Position numbers and translations under genes: made by a program. From Methanobrevibacter boviskoreani JH1 (lineage in GTDB: Archaea > Methanobacteriota > Methanobacteria > Methanobacteriales > Methanobacteriaceae): 64,000 nucleotides of DNA. Shown here piece by piece: positions 56,929 through 64,000 of this stretch. The stretch's first letter is position 1. The number at the start of each line of letters is the position of its first letter. The notes below the pieces were generated by a model, which was given only the letters and a program-made list of their open reading frames with translations, did no database searches and was not told the DNA's origin. Where the stretch lies: NCBI RefSeq assembly GCF_000320505.1, contig NZ_BAGX02000023.1, positions 88,100 to 152,099 of the forward strand. Reading direction: 5' to 3'.

Positions 56929-57409
56929 ATTAATAATATTTTATTTTTATTATTAACCTTATGATTATTAATATCCTTTTAAATTAATTATAATGGTTAT
57001 TCTATTTGTTTAATTTATGGTTTCTCTTTTATTTTTATTCTCTTAACTTATTTTTCCATTTTATCAATGGATTCTTTTATTCTTATTAATTTTAATAATT
57101 GTAAAACTCTTGTTGGTATTTTTTAAAGTTTGATCGGCTATTATTTTTAGCTAAATTTTTTAATTATTAAAATAACGTTGATTTTATTTATTTTAAAAAA
57201 TTTTAAATAATAATTAAACATAGCTTTAAATATAAAAAACACTAGTTAAAAAAATTATATTTATATAAACTTAAAAAATTATTAAAATTTATTTAAATCA
57301 AAAAAATAAAAGTGAATAATTTCCATATTTTGTTTATTAAAATACCGTATTTTATATACAAATACCATATTTTATATAAATATTTTTTTTAACGGGAGTA
57401 AATTGAGTT
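56929..57409. other. Region upstream of the adhesin gene
   Basis: 481 bp. A 9-bp hairpin TTAATAATA/TATTATTAA (56930-56956) lies just after the flippase stop. The right end has a tandem promoter-like repeat (separate entry). Nothing else recognised. Confidence 0.5.
57341..57380 (+). promoter_or_regulatory. Tandem 20-bp repeat containing two TATA boxes
   Basis: AATACCGTATTTTATATA at 57341 and AATACCATATTTTATATA at 57361 are direct repeats with a 20-bp period, each ending in a TTTATATA box (57351-57358, 57371-57378). The two boxes could give start sites about 20 bp apart. Only the upstream start would keep the GGGAG ribosome site at 57394. Confidence 0.5.
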
Positions 57410-60400
57410 ATGAAAAGATATTATATTATATATTTTCTTCTGATTATACTTGTGATTGTAGTTTTAAGCATATCCTCAATTTCAGCCACAAACAATACAA
57501 ATACTACTGTAAACAACCCTGAGGATATACTTCAAAACAATACAAACAATTCAAATCAAAGCATAATCATAGAAAACAATACAAACAATAATAATGATGA
57601 TAATAATATTGAAGATTATAATTATGAGGATATTGATGAAATAAATACTGAAGGCTCTGAAAATAATCTAGATTCAGATAATTCTAAGACAGAGGAATCA
57701 TTAAATGAAGAAAATAATAATAAAATTCCAGTTAATTTAGTTGCTAATGATTTAGTTAAATATTTCCTAAACGACACTGCTTTAGACGTTTATTTATATG
57801 ATAATAATCATAATCCCTTAGTAAACCATAAAATAAGCATTACCATTTGCGGAAAAACGTATAACAGAACTATTAATTCCGATGGAATGGCTCGTTTAAA
57901 CATTAATCTTTGGCCAAGAACATATAATGCAACCATCAAATATGATGGAACATCAACATATGCATCAGCATCCAAAAAAGTCACCGTAACAGTATTAAAA
58001 AGAATACCCTTCTTCATAGATGTATCAGATAACATAACACCCTATGAACCCTTTAATTTTAAATTAATGGACAATCAAGGATACCCATTAATAAATAAAA
58101 CAGTAACCTTATACTGTGAAGGTGAAAAAATAAACTTAACATCAGATAGCAGTGGACTATGCACCTATTTCTTAAAATTAAGCCCAGGTTATCATAATAT
58201 CTATCTAAATTACAATAGTAATAATCCAGAAAACTCCTCAGCATTTTCATATGGATCAATTTATATAAACAACTTCACAAAATCCTTTAAAATACAAGAC
58301 ATCATTAATAAGGCAATTACACTTAAAAATACTATTTTTGAAAACCACACACTACCAGGAAATACTACAATCTCCGATACAAATTTAAGCGTATTTGAAT
58401 TCTCATACCTTATGGCAAAAACCATAAGCCAAATAGATGATGAAAACACAAATGAAACAATAAGCTTACCATACATTTACAAAGCTGCAAACTATGAAAA
58501 TATTATATTCAACAATGAAACATTAAGTTACTATACATATATTCGCCTAGTAAATGCTTTAGTAGATTTTGTGGAAGATAATAATTATCTTCCAAGTTAC
58601 ATAAGCAATTATACATCTACAGGTATAGATTTTAAAACATACACCTTCTGTTTTTCAAAAATATTGTCATTTTATAATTTAAGTTCATTTTTACCATCCA
58701 AAATTTATATAGAAAGTAATAGTGTTAATACCACAGATGAAACCATCAATTATGAATTTAATGACAATTATAATTTTGATTCTAGATTTACAAATATCAC
58801 AAACATAACTAATTCATATATTGGTTATACTGATGATTTAACAAATACCAGCATAATTTCTGAAGATTATACGTTTAATTATGGTTCAGTTTATGGTAAA
58901 ATAAGAATCACTGATACAGAAGGCAGAGGATTACAAAATAAAATATTATGTCTAAATGTAGGAAATAAAAGCTTTAACTATACAACTGATTTTTGGGGAA
59001 ATATATATTACAATCTAAATTTATATCCTGGATTATATAATTTGGCGGCCATATTTGATGGAGATAAACTGTTTAAAACAACTACAGTTAAATATTCAAT
59101 AAGAATCATTAAATCAAACATAACATTATTAATAAAAAGCGATACACTATTCTCGGATAATTATCTGATTTTTTATATGGTAAATGATGAGGGATTTCCA
59201 GTAGTAAACCACACAGTAACATTAAATACAGATAACGGAAGCTATATTTTAAAATCCGATGATTTAGGATATGTGAAATTCAATAAAACTTTACCAATTG
59301 GACAAAATATTATTAATTTTGCATTTGAGGGGGATGAAGCATATAATCCATTAAACTATAATTTTACTTTAAATGTCAAGGATAAAACATTCATAGAAGG
59401 TAAAGATTTAATTGTTAAAAATGGAAACCGAGATCTAAACATCAAACTATCTTCTTATAATGTTAATTTAGTTAATGAAACTGTTATCTACAAAATAATT
59501 GATCAAGATTTAAATCTAATTAGAAACTTAACAGCAAGGACCAATGAAGAGGGAATAGTTCAAATTCCTACATTAAATATTAACCTGGGGAATTATTATA
59601 TATTAATTTTTTATATGGGCAATAAAAATTATTTAAGTTCATCTAAAACATTTAATCTAAAAATTGTTACAAATGAAACAAGCATTCCTACTTATGTACA
59701 TAGCAAAAATTTAATTATACATAGTAAAGGTGAATATTTTGTTGGAATATTAACTGATCAATTTAGAAATCCTATAACAGACGTGCCTTTAAGTATATTA
59801 TTTGTTAATAAAAATGTAACAAAAAATTATCCAAGAATTACAAATGAAAATGGAACATTTAGGCTACAAATAAACATGAACAACCCGAATACATACAAAG
59901 TAATATGTAAATTTGAAGGTAATGAAATATATGCTCCAGTAACTACAGAGTTTAATATTGATGCATATTATAAACCAAACTTACTTTACACAATAAACAT
60001 AACATCTAAAAACAAAATAACATTTCATGAACTTGTTACAGGAAAAGATGTAGTTAAGAATTTAACTGTGCCTTATGGTCGTTTATTAGGATTTTATAAA
60101 AACAACAAATTATATAAATACACTTATGATTACACTGAATCTGGAGCAACTAGTTTAAAAAATAATAAGTATTATTTCTTCTCGTTAAATGATACAAAAA
60201 ATATTACTGAGGTAAAAAAGAATTTAACCATTACAAGTGTCGGATTTTTATTATACTCCGATGGATTAAATATATTTATAAGATATCTTGGATATAATAA
60301 AGATAAACTTTATAGTTTAAATGTTATTTATAATGGTGGAAAATATTCGAAGAAGAATATTTGTAATGTTAAATTTTACTATGGTAAAAATATTGTTGCT

Positions 60401-61102
60401 TCAATGTTTTTTAGTTCAGAAATTTACACTAGCACTACTCAAAATTATTTAACTAATAATTTAAAAATAAATGTTAATTCAAGTAACTGGGGTGTTGATT
60501 ATCAACCTGTCGTTACTTCAATATCTTTAAATAATCATGGAAAATATAATAGTTTCGATTTCATTCATGAAAATATTAATTATATTATCTTATCATATGG
60601 TGGAGTAGCTAATCAATATCTATTTAATGAAACTAATTGGACAAGTAAATTAGGATATGAAGCAATAGAAAGCATACTTATCAATACTGGGGTCATCATT
60701 AATGATGATTTAATGAAAAATTCAACAAATAACATAATAAATTATACCGGAGCAGATAAAATTGCATATGAATTATATCTAAATAACCTTGCTTACAACT
60801 GGTTAATGATTAAATCATTCAATGAAGTCTCAGAGGAATTCAACATAAACTGGGAAATTGATAATTATTATTATCTAATTGAATCATATCTTACGGTAAA
60901 GGGGAGATGTATTAGTGTATGGAATTGGACATCTGCATTTTATAGTCAAGATTACTATAATTTTAAGCAATCATTAAACAGAATCAGTTACATAACCAGT
61001 ATATTAGAAGAATATGTGATGGGCTTAAACGGGGATAATTCTACTTGTGCTGTAAGTGAAATTATATTAGGCCTACTTAATGGAGAAGATTTACCTAAAT
61101 AA
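57410..61102 (+). CDS. Secreted adhesin-like protein with Ig-like and pseudomurein-binding repeats
   Basis: 1230 residues. An N-terminal signal/anchor (1-26) is followed by an Asn/Asp/Glu low-complexity linker (27-103). Two Ig-like beta domains (about 104-290, each with the YDGTSTYAS-type end) come next, then pseudomurein-binding repeats at about 294-343 and 385-423 (ENHTLPGNTTIS...FSYLMAKTI; EDNNYLPSYIS...FCFSKILSFY). Four more Ig-like domains follow (about 490-855), then an unrecognised C-terminal domain (860-1230). Many N-x-S/T sites suggest N-glycosylation. The pseudomurein repeats anchor it to the wall, typical of Methanobrevibacter surface proteins. It ends just as another frame opens at 61080. 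Confidence 0.82.
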   Translation: MKRYYIIYFLLIILVIVVLSISSISATNNTNTTVNNPEDILQNNTNNSNQSIIIENNTNNNNDDNNIEDYNYEDIDEINTEGSENNLDSDNSKTEESLNEENNNKIPVNLVANDLVKYFLNDTALDVYLYDNNHNPLVNHKISITICGKTYNRTINSDGMARLNINLWPRTYNATIKYDGTSTYASASKKVTVTVLKRIPFFIDVSDNITPYEPFNFKLMDNQGYPLINKTVTLYCEGEKINLTSDSSGLCTYFLKLSPGYHNIYLNYNSNNPENSSAFSYGSIYINNFTKSFKIQDIINKAITLKNTIFENHTLPGNTTISDTNLSVFEFSYLMAKTISQIDDENTNETISLPYIYKAANYENIIFNNETLSYYTYIRLVNALVDFVEDNNYLPSYISNYTSTGIDFKTYTFCFSKILSFYNLSSFLPSKIYIESNSVNTTDETINYEFNDNYNFDSRFTNITNITNSYIGYTDDLTNTSIISEDYTFNYGSVYGKIRITDTEGRGLQNKILCLNVGNKSFNYTTDFWGNIYYNLNLYPGLYNLAAIFDGDKLFKTTTVKYSIRIIKSNITLLIKSDTLFSDNYLIFYMVNDEGFPVVNHTVTLNTDNGSYILKSDDLGYVKFNKTLPIGQNIINFAFEGDEAYNPLNYNFTLNVKDKTFIEGKDLIVKNGNRDLNIKLSSYNVNLVNETVIYKIIDQDLNLIRNLTARTNEEGIVQIPTLNINLGNYYILIFYMGNKNYLSSSKTFNLKIVTNETSIPTYVHSKNLIIHSKGEYFVGILTDQFRNPITDVPLSILFVNKNVTKNYPRITNENGTFRLQINMNNPNTYKVICKFEGNEIYAPVTTEFNIDAYYKPNLLYTINITSKNKITFHELVTGKDVVKNLTVPYGRLLGFYKNNKLYKYTYDYTESGATSLKNNKYYFFSLNDTKNITEVKKNLTITSVGFLLYSDGLNIFIRYLGYNKDKLYSLNVIYNGGKYSKKNICNVKFYYGKNIVASMFFSSEIYTSTTQNYLTNNLKINVNSSNWGVDYQPVVTSISLNNHGKYNSFDFIHENINYIILSYGGVANQYLFNETNWTSKLGYEAIESILINTGVIINDDLMKNSTNNIINYTGADKIAYELYLNNLAYNWLMIKSFNEVSEEFNINWEIDNYYYLIESYLTVKGRCISVWNWTSAFYSQDYYNFKQSLNRISYITSILEEYVMGLNGDNSTCAVSEIILGLLNGEDLPK

Positions 61103-61892
61103 TAAAAATAATACGTATTTTGGTTTATCTGACAACACTTCATATCTTGCTTATACAGAATATGGGGGATTTGGTTCATATATACTTTTTAATTATTTAA
61201 ATAGGAAATACAAATTTAATGGTGGAATGATCTTAGGGTCATACAATTTTTTAAGACCTTCAAAAATAATAAATAACTTAAAAAACATATTAAAATCAGA
61301 GATACATAATATATATTCAACAATATACAATCAGGTGTATTCAAGAATAAATAATAAAGGTGTGAGGAATCTTGTAAATTACATATATGAAGATGTTTCT
61401 AATCCTAGAATGCTTTCAGGTATTGCTGGTGGTTTTATGGTTAATGCAGGATTGATAATGACATTATCTGGTGCTGGTGCTATTGTAGGTGTGCCATTGT
61501 TGGTTGCAGGTACAATCTGTACTGCCTACAGTTCCGGTCTTATAAATGTTGACAAGAAAACCAAGAAGATCAGCATGAATTTTACACAGCGAAATGAATT
61601 GGAATTTGGAATATCCATGGGATTGGATGCATGTGATTTAGGTTCAGAATATAATGTTGTCAGTAAATCAGTTAAAACAAAAAGTGTAGTTAAAGCTATT
61701 AAAACTGTTCGTCCCGAAATAAAAAAAGGCATACAAGAAAATGTTTGGAAAATAGGCTTAACTAAAGGCTACTACAAATATACAAAAAACAAAGTAATTG
61801 GTGAAAACAAGAAAGAAATAACTAAAGAGATTATAAGAAGTTATATTTTAAATAAATGTGGAACTTTTGTGGTAGATCATGTTTCAGTATAG
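61080..61892 (+). CDS. Unknown protein overlapping the adhesin gene, glycine-rich hydrophobic centre
   Basis: 270 residues in a different frame, overlapping the adhesin by 23 bp. Residues 1-100 are Asn/Tyr/Lys-rich and resemble the adhesin C-terminus in composition. Residues about 110-155 are a Gly/Ala-rich hydrophobic stretch (SGIAGGFMVNAGLIMTLSGA and on), and 156-270 are basic and helical. There is no signal peptide and only a weak ribosome site. Either it is a coupled gene, or a single-base change at 61095-61105 split it from the adhesin, in which case it was the C-terminal domain of a longer secreted protein. The layout (glycine-rich hydrophobic segment then basic domain) is reminiscent of polymorphic toxins; this is only inference. 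Confidence 0.6.
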   Translation: MEKIYLNNKNNTYFGLSDNTSYLAYTEYGGFGSYILFNYLNRKYKFNGGMILGSYNFLRPSKIINNLKNILKSEIHNIYSTIYNQVYSRINNKGVRNLVNYIYEDVSNPRMLSGIAGGFMVNAGLIMTLSGAGAIVGVPLLVAGTICTAYSSGLINVDKKTKKISMNFTQRNELEFGISMGLDACDLGSEYNVVSKSVKTKSVVKAIKTVRPEIKKGIQENVWKIGLTKGYYKYTKNKVIGENKKEITKEIIRSYILNKCGTFVVDHVSV

Positions 61893-61899
61893 GTGGAAT

Positions 61900-62073
61900 A
61901 TGAAGATATTTAAATTTATATTAGCGTTGTTTTTTCTGACAATTATACTTACTACTAGAGTTACTAGTGATTATTCTTTTACTAATGATGAAAAAGATTC
62001 TGGAAGAATCAAGGATTATACGGCTATTATTTGTCTATTGGAAGCGTTAATTCTTTATATTCTTGATCATTAA
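61900..62073 (+). CDS. Small membrane protein downstream of the overlapping ORF
   Basis: 57 residues from ATG 61900, supported by AGGTGG (61891-61896). Two hydrophobic segments (IFKFILALFFLTIILTT; TAIICLLEALILYIL) enclose a short charged loop. It starts 7 bp after the previous stop, so it is in the same operon. Not recognised. Could be an immunity or accessory membrane protein for the neighbour. Confidence 0.6.
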   Translation: MKIFKFILALFFLTIILTTRVTSDYSFTNDEKDSGRIKDYTAIICLLEALILYILDH

Positions 62074-62099
62074 TAATTCTCTTTAAGCGGGGGATATTT

Positions 62100-62273
62100 G
62101 TGCGTTGGTATGTAATAGTTTTTGTAATTGTTTATTCAATTGGCTTTAGAGTATTTTATTCACGTAGCCATATAAGATTGCGGAAAAAACATTATGAATA
62201 TTATATTGTTTTTCTAGTTATCCTCTTAATCATTTCAATACTCTTTAAAAAAGAAATTAATATGTTGCCATAA
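62100..62273 (+). CDS. Second small membrane protein (57 aa)
   Basis: GTG start at 62100 preceded by GCGGGGGA; 57 residues ending in TAA 62271-62273. Two hydrophobic helices (WYVIVFVIVYSIGF; YYIVFLVILLIISILF) flank a basic SRSHIRLRKKH loop. Starts 26 bp after the preceding small gene. Unrecognised; part of the same island. Confidence 0.55.
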   Translation: MRWYVIVFVIVYSIGFRVFYSRSHIRLRKKHYEYYIVFLVILLIISILFKKEINMLP

Positions 62274-62320
62274 TACTTTTAAATTTATATGAATTTAAAC
62301 TGTTATAATAAATAATTAAT

Positions 62321-62340
62321 ACAATAAAACTATTTATTGT
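62321..62340 (-). terminator. Stop-spanning hairpin of uridine phosphorylase
   Basis: ACAATAAA/TTTATTGT (62321-62328, 62333-62340), 8 perfect bp with a 4-nt loop that holds part of the stop codon (62330-62332). Confidence 0.45.
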
Positions 62341-63103
62341 CCTCTTTAATTAAGATCTTTAAAGCTTCAATAGCTGTTTCAATAGATCTTTCAGTATCCA
62401 GAAATACATCATCATCTCCATATTCAGTATTTCTCTCCTGGTTAAGTATTGCAAGTAACACTCCACCTGCACGTACATGTAAGTGTGATGCTACTGTAAA
62501 TAATGTAGCACATTCCATCTCTGATGCTAAAACTCCTAACTTTTTCCATGTTTCCCATTTTTCTTTAAGGATATGAGACACTGCCATTGAGTCAGGGTCA
62601 TGTTGTCCATAAAAAGAATCCTTGCTTTGAACAACTCCAACATGGTAATCATAGTCAAAATCTTTGCTTGCTTTTATTAATGAATTAATTATTTCAATGT
62701 CTGCAATTGCAGGATATTCAATTGGTGCATATTCTTTACTTGTACCATCCATTCTTATTGCACCTTGTACAATGATTATGTCTCCACTTTTTATGTCTTT
62801 CCGGATTCCACCACATGTTCCAACTCTAAGTAATGTTTTAGCTCCACATTTAACTAATTCTTCAACGGCAATTGCAGTTGATGGTCCCCCAATACCTGTT
62901 GAACATACACTTACTTTTACTCCATTTAAATATCCTGTATAAGTTATATACTCTCTATTGTCTGCAATAAGTTTTGGTCTATCAAAGTATTTCGCAATCT
63001 TATCGCATCTTTTAGGATTTCCTGGAAGTAGAACGTATTCTCCAATTTCACATGGCTTTACTTTAATGTGATACATTCTTCCCTCTTCATCTCTTAAATC
63101 CAT
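62330..63103 (-). CDS. udp: Uridine phosphorylase (NP-I family)
   Basis: 257 residues. LLPGNPKRCDKIA, CSTGIGGPSTAIAVEEL, LLRVGTCGGI and LASEMECATLFTVAS align closely with E. coli Udp. It cleaves uridine to uracil and ribose-1-phosphate for pyrimidine salvage. GTGAT ribosome site before the ATG. Divergence to purine phosphorylase is less likely given the Udp-like STGIGGPST block. Confidence 0.87.
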   Translation of the reverse strand: MDLRDEEGRMYHIKVKPCEIGEYVLLPGNPKRCDKIAKYFDRPKLIADNREYITYTGYLNGVKVSVCSTGIGGPSTAIAVEELVKCGAKTLLRVGTCGGIRKDIKSGDIIIVQGAIRMDGTSKEYAPIEYPAIADIEIINSLIKASKDFDYDYHVGVVQSKDSFYGQHDPDSMAVSHILKEKWETWKKLGVLASEMECATLFTVASHLHVRAGGVLLAILNQERNTEYGDDDVFLDTERSIETAIEALKILIKEDNK

Positions 63104-63200
63104 AATATCACTTTTTATTAAAATTCACTTGTAATTTCATTGTAAAATTTTGAGTTTTAGGAATTTAAATTTTTTGTTTTTTCATATAATATTTAAAAAT

Positions 63201-63213
63201 CTAAATAATTTAG
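63201..63213 (-). terminator. Stop-spanning palindrome of the acyltransferase gene
   Basis: CTAAAT-A-ATTTAG contains the stop (63210-63212). The loop is very short, so as RNA the stem is at most 5 bp. Confidence 0.25.
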
Positions 63214-63710
63214 TGGAATTTACCTTTGGACTTTAATCTCTCATAATGGCCGATATCCCTATATTTAAAAACTTTTGCAGGATGTCCTCCGGCTATCGCA
63301 TATTTTTCAATGTCACTTACAACTACGCTTCCGGCTTGAATAATGGCACCTTCACCAATATGAACTCCACCAAGAATAATTACGCGATTTCCAATCCAAA
63401 CATTATCCTCAATTATGATTTCTTTTGATATTACTGTTGAATCATAAGGTATCGCATCACCCTCATAATTATGAAAATCTGTAATCATCATACAGTCAAT
63501 ACCTGAATGGAAATTTGATCCAATTGTTACATGTCCTTTTCCTTGAATTGTCATGCCATTAAAATTAACATTATCTTTAAGGGTTGTATTTGAATTAACA
63601 ATACTTTTACCATTTACCTTAAGGTCCTTACCACATGATAAACAAGAGGCTTTAACATTATTAGTATATCTTTTTCTTTTAATTTCTACAATTTTATCAG
63701 TTAGTCCCAT
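63210..63710 (-). CDS. Hexapeptide-repeat acyltransferase (left-handed beta-helix)
   Basis: 166 residues with repeated hexapeptide turns ([41 protein letters not shown]) and the end [14 protein letters not shown] typical of CysE/maltose O-acetyltransferase relatives. The catalytic His is probably in ITDFHNYEG. Near the N-terminus CLSCG adds a short zinc-like CxxC. It would acetylate a sugar or small metabolite; a role in the surface glycan is possible because the nonulosonate genes are within 15 kb. Confidence 0.8.
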   Translation of the reverse strand: MGLTDKIVEIKRKRYTNNVKASCLSCGKDLKVNGKSIVNSNTTLKDNVNFNGMTIQGKGHVTIGSNFHSGIDCMMITDFHNYEGDAIPYDSTVISKEIIIEDNVWIGNRVIILGGVHIGEGAIIQAGSVVVSDIEKYAIAGGHPAKVFKYRDIGHYERLKSKGKFH

Positions 63711-64000
63711 AGATATTCCTCAAAATTTTATTAATCATGTTTACTTTCTTTTTATAATTTAATTAATATTTTCATATAAACTTTAAAAATTCAATAGAAA
63801 ATATTTAAATTTAATTTTATCTAAAAAGGTGAAAATACTTGTTTAAATGTTTTAATATTAAGGAGGTATTAAACTAAATATTTTATTTTAATGTTTTATG
63901 TATTTAAAAAGAAGTATTTAATTAATTTTTATTTATTAAAGATTTTAAGTATTAAAAGAAGTATTAAATTAAATATTTTTAAAAAATAATTGCAGAATTA
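63711..64000. other. Right-end non-coding region with degenerate repeats
   Basis: 290 bp. GTATTAAACTAAATATTTT (about 63867) and AAGTATTAAATTAAATATTTT (about 63959) are loosely repeated, with AAGTATT motifs between. TTAAGGAGGT at about 63859 is a ribosome-site-like string without a start codon after it. No gene. Confidence 0.4.

Noticed and set aside
61110..61119. AATACGTATT palindrome near the adhesin stop as a recombination site
   Set aside because: A single 10-bp palindrome in AT-rich DNA is too weak; no partner copy was seen.
63855..63870. TTAAGGAGGT as the start of another gene at the right edge
   Set aside because: No ATG, GTG or TTG with an open frame follows within a usable distance; TAA codons come at once.
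1..64000. tRNA, rRNA, SRP or RNase P RNA genes
   Set aside because: No GC-rich islands and no GTTCRANYC-type T-arm seen in any intergenic region; stable RNAs would stand out in this AT-rich DNA.
1..64000. CRISPR arrays, IS elements or prophage
   Set aside because: No regular 25-37-bp repeats with unique spacers, no transposase or integrase motifs, no phage structural genes.

Overview
The window is about 64 kb of very AT-rich archaeal DNA. It most likely comes from a host-associated Methanobacteriales methanogen close to Methanobrevibacter; this is inferred from gene content, as no rRNA is present. Archaeal markers are TFE, Spt5 with SecE, the L11/L1/P0/L12 cluster, archaeal alanyl-tRNA synthetase, RadB, class V FBP aldolase/phosphatase, ArcS and archaetidylinositol-phosphate synthase. 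Methanogen markers are a CofE-like ligase, HypD, CbiMNQ, Isf-like flavoprotein and the DUF2162/ExbB/DUF2149 trio. A secreted protein with pseudomurein-binding repeats points to a pseudomurein wall. I found no tRNA, rRNA, CRISPR array, transposase or phage module.

Layout. 1-3.7 kb (minus strand): ArcS C-terminal part, HD hydrolase, TFE and a CofE-like protein. 4.4-12.6 kb (plus): ftsZ, secE, spt5, rpl11, rpl1, rplP0, rpl12 and alaS. The rpl1 gene carries the archaeal L1 autoregulatory RNA element inside its coding sequence. 12.8-15.3 kb: a TMEM175-like membrane protein and ThiI. 15.8-21.7 kb: two paralogous operons for an OpuC-type compatible-solute ABC transporter. 22.4-27 kb: FBP aldolase/phosphatase, flavoprotein, YrdC/Sua5, AIP synthase and DUF357. 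27-32.2 kb: a Tad-like secretion ATPase and membrane protein, then DUF2162, an ExbB/MotA-like protein and an ExbD-like DUF2149 protein. 32.9-35.4 kb: HNH nuclease, RadB and a TPR membrane protein. 35.7-37.6 kb: cbiM, cbiN and cbiQ without cbiO. 38-43.2 kb: TctA-like permease, small coiled protein, PmbA, phosphoglycolate phosphatase and HypD. 43.5-46.7 kb: a McrBC-type restriction pair in the order mcrC-mcrB.

47-57 kb is a cell-surface glycan region: a PseF-PseG fusion, PseI/NeuB, an unknown small protein, a GT-B glycosyltransferase and a Wzx flippase, with modABC lying between the glycan genes. 57.4-62.3 kb holds a large secreted adhesin with pseudomurein-binding repeats, an overlapping ORF in another frame and two small membrane proteins, a possible effector/immunity-like island. 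The window ends with uridine phosphorylase and a hexapeptide acyltransferase.

Across the window, at least 17 genes have a perfect or near-perfect short hairpin spanning or just behind the stop codon, usually followed by a T-rich tract. I regard this stop-codon hairpin pattern, the in-gene L1 site, the adhesin/overlapping ORF island, the PseFG/PseI cassette and the ExbB/ExbD-like trio as the most interesting content.
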